Assembly: GCA_015065935.1 (NCBI GenBank)
Contig: SVPI01000001.1
Location: 1 to 64,000 of the forward strand
Origin: Oscillospiraceae bacterium
Lineage (GTDB): Bacteria > Bacillota > Clostridia > Oscillospirales > Acutalibacteraceae
Direction: 5' to 3'
Length of the DNA: 64,000 bases
Part shown: positions 27,949-37,422 of the stretch, piece after piece
Position numbering within the stretch: the first letter of the stretch is position 1
Layout: each line of letters begins with the position of its first letter
Position numbers and translations under genes: made by a program
Notes under the pieces: generated by a model
Told to the model about the DNA's origin: nothing
The model's database searches: none
Seen by the model: only the letters and a program-made list of their open reading frames with translations

Positions 27949-29121
27949 GTGAACGAAAAAGAAAAAAGAATATTTTTTGCCCTTATTAAATCGGCCGCTG
28001 CCGGTGTCGCTCTGACAGAGGATGAAAAGGCGGATTTTAATGATGAAATGCTGCCAAAATTTTATAAGCTTTCGAAAAAGCATAACATTGCTCATCTGAT
28101 TGCATTGGGCCTTGAATTAAACGGCCTTGATGAGGGGAAAAGCGAGTATTACAAAAAATTTGAAAAGCAAAAGCTTATAGCTCTTTATAATCAGGAGAGG
28201 GTAAATTATCAGTTTAATGAACAATGTGCGGTTTTAGAGAAAAATAAAATTCCTTTTATGCCACTTAAAGGCTCGGTTATAAAGGCCTATTATCCCGAAA
28301 GCTGGATGCGAACAAGCTGTGATATTGACATTCTAATATATGAAAAAGACCTTAAAAGGGCAATTTCAGCCTTAAAAAATGAGCTTTCATACGAAGGTGA
28401 AGGGGATGAACACTATCACAATGTTTCCTTATTCTCTCCCGATGGCGTTCATTTAGAACTTCATTTCAGCATTAAAGAGGCAATAAAAAACATTGACACA
28501 TTGCTCCAAAAGGTTTGGGATTATTCTGAGAAAAAGGAAAACAGTGATTTCGAATTCAGGCAAACAAATGAGTTTTTAATTTTTCATATTATCGCTCATA
28601 TGTATTACCACTTTTTGTCGGGCGGCTGCGGAATTAAGGCGGTTATTGATTTAATGCTTTTAAACGAGAAGTTGACCTTTAACAAAAAACAGGTTTATGA
28701 AATGTGCAAGCAGTGTAAAATAGAAAAGTTTTATACTGAGATTTTAAAACTTATTGATATTTGGTTTAAGGAAGGGAAGCATACCGAACTTACTGCGTTT
28801 TTAGAACAGTTTGTTTTTGATGGAGGAGTTTTTGGCACTACATTAAATAACACTAAAATCAAAAACGCCTATAGAAATGGTAGATTAAGCAATTTTATGC
28901 AAAAGGTTTTTCTTCGAAAAGAACTTATGGTTCCCTTGTATCCAATTCTAAAAAAACACTACTGGCTTTTGCCGTTTTGTCATGCTCATAGAGTTTTGAA
29001 AAAACTGTTTGGTGGAAGAGGCATTGAAAAAACCAAAAAAGAAATTGCAAAAAATAAGCAAATTACAAGCGATGAAATTGAAAGAATTTCCTTTTTCTTA
29101 AAAGAATTAGGAATTGAATAG
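27949..29121 (+). CDS. Nucleotidyltransferase-fold protein (NTP_transf_5 type)
   Basis: 390 aa, GTG start with AAAGGAG. IPFMPLKGSVIKAYYPESWM and RTSCDIDILI carry the nucleotidyltransferase DxD core of the PF14907-type family. Such proteins recur at the ends of polysaccharide and lasso/RiPP clusters, but no reaction is established. Last gene of the operon; AT-rich spacer follows. Confidence 0.75.
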   Translation: MNEKEKRIFFALIKSAAAGVALTEDEKADFNDEMLPKFYKLSKKHNIAHLIALGLELNGLDEGKSEYYKKFEKQKLIALYNQERVNYQFNEQCAVLEKNKIPFMPLKGSVIKAYYPESWMRTSCDIDILIYEKDLKRAISALKNELSYEGEGDEHYHNVSLFSPDGVHLELHFSIKEAIKNIDTLLQKVWDYSEKKENSDFEFRQTNEFLIFHIIAHMYYHFLSGGCGIKAVIDLMLLNEKLTFNKKQVYEMCKQCKIEKFYTEILKLIDIWFKEGKHTELTAFLEQFVFDGGVFGTTLNNTKIKNAYRNGRLSNFMQKVFLRKELMVPLYPILKKHYWLLPFCHAHRVLKKLFGGRGIEKTKKEIAKNKQITSDEIERISFFLKELGIE

Positions 29122-29236
29122 AGATTGTTAAAAAGAAAACGATAATCATTACTATTTTTTGATATATTTACTAAATTTTCAAAAATTTATTTTAAAAATT
29201 TGCAAGGTTTTTCTACTATACGAATAATGCATTTTA

Positions 29237-29245
29237 TGTTATAAT
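29237..29245 (+). promoter_or_regulatory. Extended -10 promoter upstream of pflB
   Basis: TGTTATAAT matches an extended -10 element; no good -35 is present at 17 bases. It sits ~48 bases ahead of the pflB start. The AT-rich spacer from 29122 also holds a GATAATCATTA-like element at 29140-29153 just after the previous stop. Confidence 0.5.
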
Positions 29246-29292
29246 TTTAAATGTAGAAAAGATGTTGAAAAAAGCGAAAGAGGGATTCCAAA

Positions 29293-31398
29293 TTGACATT
29301 TAAAATGTTTGAAGAATGGCAGGGCTTTGAAGAAGGCACCTGGACCAAGGAAATAAATGTAAGAAGCTTTATTAAGCATAATTTTATGCCTTATGATGGG
29401 GATGAAAGCTTCCTTGTAGGTCCTACAAAAGATACATTAGATTTGTGGGAGCAGGTTACCGAGCTAAATAAAAAAGAAAGGGAAGCGGGCGGTGTTCTTG
29501 ATATGGACACCAAGGTTATTTCTACTATTGTTTCCCACGGCCCCGGATATCTCGATAGGAATAAGGAAAAGATTGTCGGCTTCCAAACCGACAAGCCTTT
29601 TAAGCGTGCTTTAATGCCTTACGGTGGTATCCGTATGGCTGAAAAGGCCTGCGCTGATAACGGCTACACCCTTGACCCTGAGGTTAAGGAATTCTTCACT
29701 GTTCACAGAAAAACCCATAACGCAGGCGTTTTTGATGTTTACACCCCCGAAATGCGCGCCTGCCGTTCAAGTCATATTATAACAGGTCTTCCCGATGCTT
29801 ATGGACGCGGCAGAATTATCGGTGACTATCGCCGTGTTGCCCTTTATGGAGTTGATCGTCTTATTGAGGACAAAGCAGAGCAGAAGGAAACAACCCGTTC
29901 TGCAATGTATGAGGAAATTATCCGCGCACGTGAGGAGCTTTCTGAGCAAATCAGAGCACTTGAGGATTTAAAGAAAATGGCGGCAAGCTATGGCTATGAT
30001 ATTTCCCGTCCCGCAAAGGATACCAAAGAGGCAATTCAGTGGCTCTATTTCGGCTATTTAGCCGCTGTTAAGGAGCAAAACGGCGCCGCAATGTCACTGG
30101 GTCGTACCTCAACATTTATTGATATTTATTCGGAGCGTGATATCAGAAACGGTGTTTACACCGAAAGCGAAATTCAGGAGCTGGTTGACCAGTTTATTAT
30201 GAAGCTACGCCTTATTAAGTTCGCGCGTACCCCTGAATATAATGCTTTGTTTTCAGGCGACCCCCAGTGGGTTACAGAATCCCTTGCAGGCGTTGCTATT
30301 GATGGTCGACATATGGTTACAAAGATGACATATCGTTATCTTCACACCCTTGAAAATTTAGGCGCCGCACCCGAACCCAACTTAACAGTTTTGTGGTCTA
30401 CAAGGTTGCCCGAAAACTTTAAGCGCTACTGCGCAAGGCTTTCTATTGAAACCTCATCGGTTCAGTATGAAAACGATGATTTAATGCGCTTCCACCACGG
30501 TGATGACTATGCCATTGCCTGCTGTGTTTCTTCAATGAAGCTGGGCAAGGAAATGCAGTTCTTCGGCGCCAGAGCCAACCTTGCAAAGTGTCTGCTTTAT
30601 GCAATTAACGGTGGTATTGATGAAATTTCGGGCAAACAAATTGCCCCTGAATATCGCCCCATAACCAGTGAGTATCTCGATTTTGATGAGGTTATGAAGG
30701 CCTATGACCAAATGATGGAGTGGCTTGCCAAGGTTTATGTGCATACCCTCAATATCATTCATTATATGCACGATAAATATTGCTACGAAAAAATCCAAAT
30801 GGCCCTTCACGATAAGGAGGTAACCCGCTGGTTTGCAACGGGCATTGCCGGTTTATCTGTTGTGGCTGACTCACTGTCTGCTATTAAATATGCCAAGGTT
30901 AAAACAATCAGAAACGAGCAAGGAATTGTTGTTGACTATGAGGTTGAGGGTGATTTCCCCAAATACGGCAACGATGATGACCGCGTTGACTCCATTGCCT
31001 ATCAGATTGTTCATAGATTTATGGAGCATATCAGAAAGAACCACACATATAGAAATAGTGTTCCCACTACCTCAATTTTGACCATTACCTCTAATGTTGT
31101 TTATGGTAAAAATACAGGTGCCACACCTGACGGCAGAAAGAAGGGCGAGGCATTTGCCCCGGGTGCAAACCCTATGCATCGCAGAGATACAAGCGGCGCC
31201 GTTGCTTCCCTTGCATCGGTCGCAAAGCTACCCTTTGTTGATGCACAGGATGGTATTTCCAATACCTTCTCAATCATCCCCGGTGCCCTCGGTAAGGATG
31301 ACCGTATTTTTGCGGGAGACATTGAGGTTAACCTTGACTGCGCAAGCGGCGCTTGTATGTCGCCTACACTTTTTGAGGGCCTTGACACTGAAGAATAG
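29293..31398 (+). CDS. pflB: Pyruvate formate-lyase catalytic body, lacking the glycyl-radical domain
   Basis: 701 aa. [26 protein letters not shown]-type and [20 protein letters not shown] segments match formate acetyltransferase. The adjacent catalytic cysteines are at residues ~410-411. The reaction is pyruvate plus CoA to acetyl-CoA plus formate, anaerobic cytoplasm. The usual C-terminal 60-80 residues with the radical glycine are missing: after the [11 protein letters not shown] segment the chain continues ~30 residues unlike canonical PFL and stops at TAG. That domain is the next gene. The start is a TTG at 29293 (AGAGGG upstream); ATG 29305 is possible. Confidence 0.9.
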   Translation: MTFKMFEEWQGFEEGTWTKEINVRSFIKHNFMPYDGDESFLVGPTKDTLDLWEQVTELNKKEREAGGVLDMDTKVISTIVSHGPGYLDRNKEKIVGFQTDKPFKRALMPYGGIRMAEKACADNGYTLDPEVKEFFTVHRKTHNAGVFDVYTPEMRACRSSHIITGLPDAYGRGRIIGDYRRVALYGVDRLIEDKAEQKETTRSAMYEEIIRAREELSEQIRALEDLKKMAASYGYDISRPAKDTKEAIQWLYFGYLAAVKEQNGAAMSLGRTSTFIDIYSERDIRNGVYTESEIQELVDQFIMKLRLIKFARTPEYNALFSGDPQWVTESLAGVAIDGRHMVTKMTYRYLHTLENLGAAPEPNLTVLWSTRLPENFKRYCARLSIETSSVQYENDDLMRFHHGDDYAIACCVSSMKLGKEMQFFGARANLAKCLLYAINGGIDEISGKQIAPEYRPITSEYLDFDEVMKAYDQMMEWLAKVYVHTLNIIHYMHDKYCYEKIQMALHDKEVTRWFATGIAGLSVVADSLSAIKYAKVKTIRNEQGIVVDYEVEGDFPKYGNDDDRVDSIAYQIVHRFMEHIRKNHTYRNSVPTTSILTITSNVVYGKNTGATPDGRKKGEAFAPGANPMHRRDTSGAVASLASVAKLPFVDAQDGISNTFSIIPGALGKDDRIFAGDIEVNLDCASGACMSPTLFEGLDTEE

Positions 31399-31419
31399 TT
31401 TTATAATAAGGAGAAAAAA

Positions 31420-31662
31420 ATGAAAGCAACCGAAAATCAAATTGATAATCTTGTAAATTTACTTGATGGTTATGTTCAGAAGGGTGGACACCACCTTAAT
31501 GTTAATGTTTTTTCAAAGGAAACCCTGCTGGATGCGCAGGCTCACCCTGAAAAATATCCGCAGTTAACCGTTAGGGTAAGCGGCTATGCCGTTAACTTTA
31601 TAAAGCTCACAAAGGAACAGCAGGATGAGGTTATCTCCCGCACCTTCCACGACCAGATTTAG
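31420..31662 (+). CDS. grcA: Stand-alone glycyl-radical domain (GrcA-like C-terminal part of PFL)
   Basis: 80 aa with its own AAGGAG six bases before [23 protein letters not shown], then [20 protein letters not shown] with the radical glycine at residue 55, match the end of pyruvate formate-lyase and Escherichia coli GrcA/YfiD. It lies 21 bases after pflB in the same reading frame, with no stop in between except the pflB TAG. It is most simply the second subunit of a split PFL, activated by the next gene. A GrcA-style repair role is the alternative, but no intact PFL is in the window. Confidence 0.88.
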   Translation: MKATENQIDNLVNLLDGYVQKGGHHLNVNVFSKETLLDAQAHPEKYPQLTVRVSGYAVNFIKLTKEQQDEVISRTFHDQI

Positions 31663-31665
31663 GTA

Positions 31666-32409
31666 GTGAAGGGCTATATTCATTCAAAAGAATCCTTTGG
31701 CACGGTTGATGGCCCCGGCATTAGATATGTTCTTTTTATGCAGGGCTGTCCCATGCGGTGCCTTTATTGTCACAATCCCGATACCTGGCAAACGGGAATT
31801 GGCACTGAAATCACAGTACAAGAGATTCTTGATGACTTTAAGCGAAATCGCGCCTTTTATTCTAAGGGCGGCATAACCGTTACAGGCGGCGAGCCCCTTT
31901 TGCAGGCCGATTTCCTCATAGAGCTCTTTACAGCCTTTAAGGAGCAGGGCATTCACACCTGCATTGACACCTCGGGAATTACATATAATCCCGAAAACGA
32001 GGCTTATGTTAAAAAGCTTGATGCCCTTATGGCAGTGACCAACCTTGTTATGCTTGATATTAAGCATATTGACAGCAAGGCTCATAGGGAACTGACAGGC
32101 TTCGGCAACGAGAATGTTTTGGCATTTGCCAAATATCTCGAAACTAAAAACATTCCTCTGTGGGTAAGGCATATAATTGTTGAGGGATACACCGATAAGG
32201 GCGAAGATTTAGAGAGACTTGGCGAATTTATTGCAACCCTTAAAAATCTAAAAGCCCTTGATGTTTTGCCCTACCACACAATGGGGGTAAATAAATATAA
32301 GGAGCTTGGAATTCCTTATAAGCTCGAAGGTCTGCCTGCACTGCCGCTTTATAAAGCGCAGGAGGCAAAGAACCACATTTTAAACGGAATGAAAAATGCA
32401 AAAAAATAA
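31666..32409 (+). CDS. pflA: Pyruvate formate-lyase activating enzyme (radical SAM)
   Basis: 247 aa, GTG start 3 bases after grcA, weak ribosome site (AGG), suggesting translational coupling. CPMRCLYCHNPDTW is the CxxxCxxC cluster loop; GGITVTGGEPLLQ binds SAM. Installs the glycyl radical, here presumably on Gly55 of the separate small subunit. Length equals canonical PflA. Ends at a bidirectional terminator. Confidence 0.93.
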   Translation: MKGYIHSKESFGTVDGPGIRYVLFMQGCPMRCLYCHNPDTWQTGIGTEITVQEILDDFKRNRAFYSKGGITVTGGEPLLQADFLIELFTAFKEQGIHTCIDTSGITYNPENEAYVKKLDALMAVTNLVMLDIKHIDSKAHRELTGFGNENVLAFAKYLETKNIPLWVRHIIVEGYTDKGEDLERLGEFIATLKNLKALDVLPYHTMGVNKYKELGIPYKLEGLPALPLYKAQEAKNHILNGMKNAKK

Positions 32410-32440
32410 AGCACCGATTCGAAATCGGTGCTTTTAATAT
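32408..32440. terminator. Bidirectional terminator
   Basis: AAAGCACCGATT/AAATCGGTGCTTTT with a two-base loop lies between convergent pflA and the UPF0210 gene; T-tract on the plus side, A-tract on the other. Confidence 0.85.
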
Positions 32441-32445
32441 TTGTT

Positions 32446-33804
32446 TTAATTTTTAAGGCTTTGAATAGGGGCGGGAATTTGTCCGCCGCGATGAATAAAT
32501 TTGGCAGGGGAGTAGGTGTTAATTTCCATAACCGGTCCACCACCAAGCAGGCCGCCAAAGTCAAGCTCATCGCCAACGGAGCAGCCGATTGCGGGGATAA
32601 CGCGAACGGCGGTGGTTTTGGAGTTAACCATACCAATTGCGGCCTCATCGGCAATAAGAGCCGAAATAACCTCTGCAGGGGTATCGCCGGGGATATTAAT
32701 CATATCAAGGCCAACCGAGCAAACGGCTGTCATAGCCTCTAATTTTTCAATTTTCAGCGCGCCACAGCGAGCGGCATCAATCATTCCTGCATCTTCAGTT
32801 ACAGGGATAAATGCGCCCGATAACCCGCCAACCTTTGAGGAGGCCATAACGCCACCCTTTTTAACGGCATCGTTAAGCATTGCAAGGGTTGCGGTGGTGC
32901 CACAGGCACCGCATTTCTCAAGACCGATTTCCTCTAAAATATGGGCAACAGAATCGCCCACAGCGGGGGTGGGGGCAAGGGATAAATCTACAATGCCAAA
33001 GGGAACGCCAAGCTCACTTGCGGCTTCCTTTGCTACAAGCTGACCAACGCGGGTGATTTTAAATGCCGTTCTTTTAATGAGTTCGGCAACACCTGTAAGG
33101 TCAAGACCTTCAGATTTTGCAAGGGCAGCGCGAACAACACCGGGGCCCGAAACGCCAACATTGATAACGCAGTCGGGTTCTCCAACGCCGTGGAAAGCGC
33201 CCGCCATAAAGGGGTTATCCTCAGGTGCGTTGCATAGAACAACCAGCTTTGCAGCGCCAATGCACTGCCTGTCCTTCGTGGCCTCGGCCGTTTGCTTTAC
33301 AATTTTGCCCATCATGGAAACGGCGTCCATGTTAATGCCCGCCTTTGTTGAGCCAACATTAACCGATGCGCAAATATGGTCGGTGATGCTCAGTGCCTCA
33401 GGAATGCTTTCAATGAGAGCATAGTCGCCTGCGGCAAATCCCTTTTGAACAAGAGCCGAATAACCGCCGATAAAGTTAACGCCAACTGCCCTTGCCGCTT
33501 TTTCTAGGGTGACGGCAAATTTAACAATTTTGCTGGTTTGGCAGGCGGCGGCAAGCATTGCAATGGGGGTAACGGCAATGCGCTTGTTTATGATGGGAAT
33601 ACCATATTTATGTTCAATTTTGTTACAAACAGGCACTAAATCCTTGGCTGTGCGTGTGATTTTTTCATAAACCTTTTGGCAGGCCTTATCAATGTCAGAA
33701 TCAATGCAGTCAAGCAGGGAAATACCCATTGTAACGGTTCTGATATCAAGATTTTCATCTTGAATCATTGTAATGGTTTCTAAAATATCGTGTGTATTAA
33801 ACAT
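32446..33804 (-). CDS. UPF0210 (DUF711, PFL-like) family protein
   Basis: 452 aa. [19 protein letters not shown] start, [12 protein letters not shown], and glycine-rich stretches such as [15 protein letters not shown] characterise the UPF0210/DUF711 family, whose fold is related to glycyl-radical enzymes. No RVSGYA-type radical glycine is present. It follows a small ACT-domain gene at 10-base spacing, a conserved pairing in Firmicutes. The reaction is not established. Confidence 0.85.
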   Translation of the reverse strand: MFNTHDILETITMIQDENLDIRTVTMGISLLDCIDSDIDKACQKVYEKITRTAKDLVPVCNKIEHKYGIPIINKRIAVTPIAMLAAACQTSKIVKFAVTLEKAARAVGVNFIGGYSALVQKGFAAGDYALIESIPEALSITDHICASVNVGSTKAGINMDAVSMMGKIVKQTAEATKDRQCIGAAKLVVLCNAPEDNPFMAGAFHGVGEPDCVINVGVSGPGVVRAALAKSEGLDLTGVAELIKRTAFKITRVGQLVAKEAASELGVPFGIVDLSLAPTPAVGDSVAHILEEIGLEKCGACGTTATLAMLNDAVKKGGVMASSKVGGLSGAFIPVTEDAGMIDAARCGALKIEKLEAMTAVCSVGLDMINIPGDTPAEVISALIADEAAIGMVNSKTTAVRVIPAIGCSVGDELDFGGLLGGGPVMEINTYSPAKFIHRGGQIPAPIQSLKN

Positions 33805-33814
33805 TTATGCCACC

Positions 33815-34084
33815 TTAAATTCTATGCATTGAGTTAAAAATGTCCTCGTGCATAACACGAACCGAAAGATTTTCCTCTTTGCCGAGGGTGTCAAGCTTTT
33901 CGGAAAAATCATCAAAAGAGGTGGAGATTTTGTCAATATCACAAATCATAATCATACAGAAAATATCCTGTAAAACCGACTGTGTAACCTCAACAACATT
34001 TACATTACATTCGGCACATTTTGCCGAAACCTTTGCAAGAATGCCAACAGCATCCTTACCGATAACAGTTAAAACTGCACGCAT
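33815..34084 (-). CDS. ACT domain protein (UPF0237 type)
   Basis: 89 aa, one ACT domain: AVLTVIGKDAVGILAKVSAK at the N terminus and VVEVTQSVLQDIFCMIMICD following. Small stand-alone ACT proteins bind amino acids or related effectors. Operonic partner of the UPF0210 gene; divergent from the Lrp gene at 34200. Confidence 0.87.
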   Translation of the reverse strand: MRAVLTVIGKDAVGILAKVSAKCAECNVNVVEVTQSVLQDIFCMIMICDIDKISTSFDDFSEKLDTLGKEENLSVRVMHEDIFNSMHRI

Positions 34085-34199
34085 TAAAAAAACTCCTTTA
34101 ATAATAATTAAAATAAGTATATCATAATTTAATAAAAAATACTATGATTTTTTTAAAAAATGTGTTATTATAGAAAAAAAGTGTCGGAGGGCAATTTTT

Positions 34200-34682
34200 A
34201 TGAATACAAAACTTTTAAAATTACTTAGCGCCAATGCGCGTTATACTGTTGCTGATTTAAGCATTATGTCGGGTTTAACCGAAGATGCAGTAAGGGCGGA
34301 AATTGCCGAAATGGAGAAGGATGGTCTTATCCGTGGCTACAAAACCGTTATTGACTGGGAAAAGCTTGACAGCGCTTATGTTTCGGCACTTATTGAGCTT
34401 AAGGTTACTCCCCAGGCAGATTTGGGCTTTGAACAGATTGCCGAAAGGGTTATGAAATATCCTGAGGTTGAAAGTGTTTATCTTATGTCGGGCGGTTATG
34501 ACCTTTGCGTTATAGTTAAGGGCAAAACCTTCCAGCAGGTTGCAATGTTTGTGGCTAAAGAGCTTGCGACAATCAGCTCGGTTGTATCCACTGCAACCCA
34601 TTTTGTTTTGCGCCGCTATAAGGAGCTGGATGTTGAGCTTTGCACCGCAAATGAAGATGATAGAGGGAAGGTGTCCCTTTAA
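34200..34682 (+). CDS. Lrp/AsnC-family regulator
   Basis: 160 aa. N-terminal winged HTH (LSANARYTVADLSIMSGLTE...AEIAEMEKDGLIRGY) and C-terminal RAM/ligand domain (YVSALIELKV, YPEVESVYLMSGGYDLCVIV). Overlaps the following aminotransferase by one base, so it probably responds to an amino acid and regulates that operon. Confidence 0.88.
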   Translation: MNTKLLKLLSANARYTVADLSIMSGLTEDAVRAEIAEMEKDGLIRGYKTVIDWEKLDSAYVSALIELKVTPQADLGFEQIAERVMKYPEVESVYLMSGGYDLCVIVKGKTFQQVAMFVAKELATISSVVSTATHFVLRRYKELDVELCTANEDDRGKVSL

Positions 34683-35854
34683 TGGATTATGAAAAACTGC
34701 TTAATCCCCAAATCCTTTCTGTTAAGCCTTCGGGAATTAGGAAATTTTTCGATTTAACCGAAAAAATGGACAATGTCATTTCCCTCGGTGTTGGTGAGCC
34801 CGATTTCCCAACCCCTTGGCACATTCGCCATGCGGGTATTCAGTCCCTTGAAAACAGCAAAACCCGCTATACCTCAAACTGGGGTCTTGCTAAGCTTCGC
34901 GAATCCATTAGCCGGTATATGAACAGGAAATATTCACTTTCCTATTCACCTGATAACGAAATTATCGTTACTGTTGGCGGCAGTGAGGCTATTGATATTG
35001 CCGTTCGCGCTATTATTGAAAATGGTGATGAGGTTATTATTCCTCAGCCAAGCTATGTGTGCTATGAACCCATTACACGCCTTGCAGGCGGCGTTCCCGT
35101 TATAATTGAAACCAAGGCTGAAAACGAGTTTAAGGTTACCCCCGAAGAGCTAAAGGAAAAAATAACCGATAAAACCAAGCTTCTTATTCTCCCTTACCCC
35201 TGCAACCCCACAGGTGCAATTATGGAAAGGGAGGATTTAGAAAAGCTTGCCGAGGTTTTAAAGGATACAAACATTTTTATACTATCCGATGAAATCTATT
35301 CCGAGCTTACCTTCGGTGGCAAAAAACATGTTTCCATTGCCCAAATTGAAGGAATGAGGGAGAGAACCGTTGTTGTTAACGGTTTTTCAAAAACCTTTTC
35401 CATGACAGGTTGGCGCTTGGGCTTTGCCTGTGCACCCGACCCAATAATAAGGCAAATGGTTAAAATTCATCAGTTTGCAATTATGAGCGCTCCCACAACC
35501 TCCCAGTATGCCGCTATTGAAGCCCTTGATAATGGGGATAATGATGTTGAGCAGATGCTTGAGGAATATGATTCCCGCCGCCGCATTATGGTGGCAGGCT
35601 TTAATAAAATTGGTCTTACCTGCCGTGAGCCTAAAGGCGCGTTTTATGCCTTCCCCTGCATTAAATCAACAGGTATGACAAGCGATGAGTTTTGTGAAAA
35701 ACTGCTGGAGAGCAAAAAGGTTGCTCTGGTTCCCGGCACTGCCTTTGGCGAGAGTGGTGAGGGCTTTGTTAGAGCCTCTTATTGCTATAGTGTTGAGCAC
35801 ATTAAGGAAGCCATTTCCCGCACCGAAGAATTTTTAAAGGAAATTAAGGGTTAG
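34682..35854 (+). CDS. Class I/II PLP aminotransferase
   Basis: 390 aa. SLGVGEPDFPTPWHIR, YTSNWGLAKLRESI, LPYPCNPTGA and the PLP lysine in NGFSKTFSMTGWRLGFA follow the aspartate/aromatic aminotransferase order. FVRASYCYS carries the carboxylate-binding arginine. Substrate unspecific from sequence; operon with an Lrp regulator and ispE. Confidence 0.88.
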   Translation: MDYEKLLNPQILSVKPSGIRKFFDLTEKMDNVISLGVGEPDFPTPWHIRHAGIQSLENSKTRYTSNWGLAKLRESISRYMNRKYSLSYSPDNEIIVTVGGSEAIDIAVRAIIENGDEVIIPQPSYVCYEPITRLAGGVPVIIETKAENEFKVTPEELKEKITDKTKLLILPYPCNPTGAIMEREDLEKLAEVLKDTNIFILSDEIYSELTFGGKKHVSIAQIEGMRERTVVVNGFSKTFSMTGWRLGFACAPDPIIRQMVKIHQFAIMSAPTTSQYAAIEALDNGDNDVEQMLEEYDSRRRIMVAGFNKIGLTCREPKGAFYAFPCIKSTGMTSDEFCEKLLESKKVALVPGTAFGESGEGFVRASYCYSVEHIKEAISRTEEFLKEIKG

Positions 35855-35858
35855 CTTT

Positions 35859-36707
35859 ATGGAAATAAAGGTTTCAGCAAATGCAAAAATTAACCTGACC
35901 CTTGATATTGTGGGAACAAACGAAAAGGGCTACCACCTTATTGATTCGGTTTTCCAGTCGATTTCTCTTGCCGATAAAATTATAATCAAAAAGGCGCAGG
36001 GGCTTAATGTTTTAATGCCCGATTCAGGAGTTAAGTGTGAGGATAATATCGTTTATCTCGCCGCACAGCGCTTTTTTGAAAAGGCAAGAATTTCGCCTTG
36101 TGTAAGCATTGAAATTGAAAAAAACATTCCAATGTCAGCGGGCCTTGGCGGTGGCAGCTGTGATGCCGCCGTAACCCTTCTGGCTCTTAATAAAATGTTT
36201 GACCTTCCTCTTAGTGATAATGAGCTTCACGAAATCGCTTTAAGCCTTGGTGCCGATGTTCCCTTTGCCCTTAAGGGTGGAACAATGCGGGCAACAGGAA
36301 TTGGCGAAAAATTAGAGCCGTTAATGCCGATGCCCGATTGTTATTTTGTCCTTATAAAAAAAGGAACAAAGCCATCAACAGGTCAGATGTATGCTCGCCT
36401 TGATGCCCTTGAAAATTTAAAACACCCCGACACGGCGGGTGCCCTTGAAGCGATTGAAAATAGTGACATTAAAGCACTTGCGCAAAAAATGGACAATGTG
36501 TTCGCCGCCCTTTGGGATTTAAAACCCATTTGCGATTTGATTAAATCCACAAATCCTTTAACAGTCGCTTTGAGCGGAAGTGGTCCTACGGCTATTGCGG
36601 TTTACCAAAATGAGGAAAATGCAAAGAAAGCTACTGAAATTTTAAACAAGGAAAAAATTGAATGTTATCTTTGCACACCGGCAAAAACTTCCTTTATATT
36701 TGAATAA
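35859..36707 (+). CDS. ispE: 4-diphosphocytidyl-2-C-methyl-D-erythritol kinase
   Basis: 282 aa. SANAKINLTLDIVGTNEKGYH is the GHMP motif I of IspE; PMSAGLGGGSCDAA the ATP loop; VALSGSGPTAIAVY motif III. MEP-pathway step phosphorylating CDP-ME for isoprenoid (including undecaprenyl) synthesis. Followed immediately by a strong hairpin. Confidence 0.93.
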   Translation: MEIKVSANAKINLTLDIVGTNEKGYHLIDSVFQSISLADKIIIKKAQGLNVLMPDSGVKCEDNIVYLAAQRFFEKARISPCVSIEIEKNIPMSAGLGGGSCDAAVTLLALNKMFDLPLSDNELHEIALSLGADVPFALKGGTMRATGIGEKLEPLMPMPDCYFVLIKKGTKPSTGQMYARLDALENLKHPDTAGALEAIENSDIKALAQKMDNVFAALWDLKPICDLIKSTNPLTVALSGSGPTAIAVYQNEENAKKATEILNKEKIECYLCTPAKTSFIFE

Positions 36708-36713
36708 AATAAA

Positions 36714-36752
36714 AAACCTCTGCCAAGAATTGTGGCAGAGGTGATTTTTTTG
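36714..36752 (+). terminator. Terminator hairpin after ispE that contains the spoIIR ribosome site
   Basis: CCTCTGCC (36717-36724) pairs with GGCAGAGG (36734-36741), followed by TGATTTTTTT. GAGGTG at 36738-36743 in the right arm is the only ribosome site for spoIIR. The same bases therefore end transcripts from ispE and mask spoIIR translation on read-through. Confidence 0.75.
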
Positions 36753-37352
36753 TTAAAACATAAAAAAGAAATAAAATTAGCGGTAGCACTGGCGCTGGCT
36801 GTTAGTATTTTACTGGGGCTTTCAAGCTTTGAGGCACGGTGTGAGGAACTGCGGCAAAATGTTTTCAGACTCCACATAATTGCCAATTCCAACAGCGAGT
36901 TTGACCAGGCACTAAAGCTAAAGGTCCGTGATGCCGTTATAAACGAAACAGGAGATATTTATGATAGGTGTTTAGACCCCCAGTCGGCAAAGGAAGCGGC
37001 AATAAAAAACAAGGAAAGAATTTATAATGCCGCCAAAAGCGTTATAAATGATGCAGGAATGGATTACGAGGTAGAAATTGAAATTGATACCGCCTTTTTC
37101 GATACCCGCCACTACGAAACATTTTCGCTGCCTGCGGGGGAATATGAGGCGCTAAATATCAGAATTGGTGAGGCAAAGGGCAAAAACTGGTGGTGCGTTA
37201 TGTATCCAAGCCTTTGCATTGCCTCAAGCGGCGCTGAAATTACCGATGTTGTAAGTGAGGATAGCGCCGAAATTGCCAATAATCCGCAAAACTATGTTAT
37301 GCGCTTTAAGATTGTTGAAATTTATGAAAAATTAAAGAGACATTTTTCTTAA
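36750..37352 (+). CDS. spoIIR: Stage II sporulation protein R
   Basis: 200 aa from TTG 36750, six bases after GAGGTG; GTG 36741 overlaps the ribosome site. N-terminal membrane/signal helix (LAVALALAVSILLGLSS), then the family motif FRLHIIANSNSEFDQALKLKVRDAV and LPAGEYEALNIRIGEAKGKNWWCVM(F)YP. Secreted forespore protein that triggers pro-sigma-E processing by SpoIIGA. Marks an endospore former. Confidence 0.92.
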   Translation: MLKHKKEIKLAVALALAVSILLGLSSFEARCEELRQNVFRLHIIANSNSEFDQALKLKVRDAVINETGDIYDRCLDPQSAKEAAIKNKERIYNAAKSVINDAGMDYEVEIEIDTAFFDTRHYETFSLPAGEYEALNIRIGEAKGKNWWCVMYPSLCIASSGAEITDVVSEDSAEIANNPQNYVMRFKIVEIYEKLKRHFS

Positions 37353-37422
37353 AAGGGTAATAAAAGAGTCTCCTTTTTAATATATTTTAGTGAACAAAAT
37401 GTATAAAAGGAGTCGAACCGAA

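Noticed and set aside
31396..31398. Split PFL as a sequencing error
   Set aside because: The second ORF has its own well-spaced ribosome site and the first has a non-canonical C-terminal tail, both unexpected from a single-base error; kept as a residual possibility.
32516..33043. 175-codon plus-strand ORF opposite the UPF0210 gene
   Set aside because: Proline/serine-rich shadow frame of a well-supported gene on the other strand.
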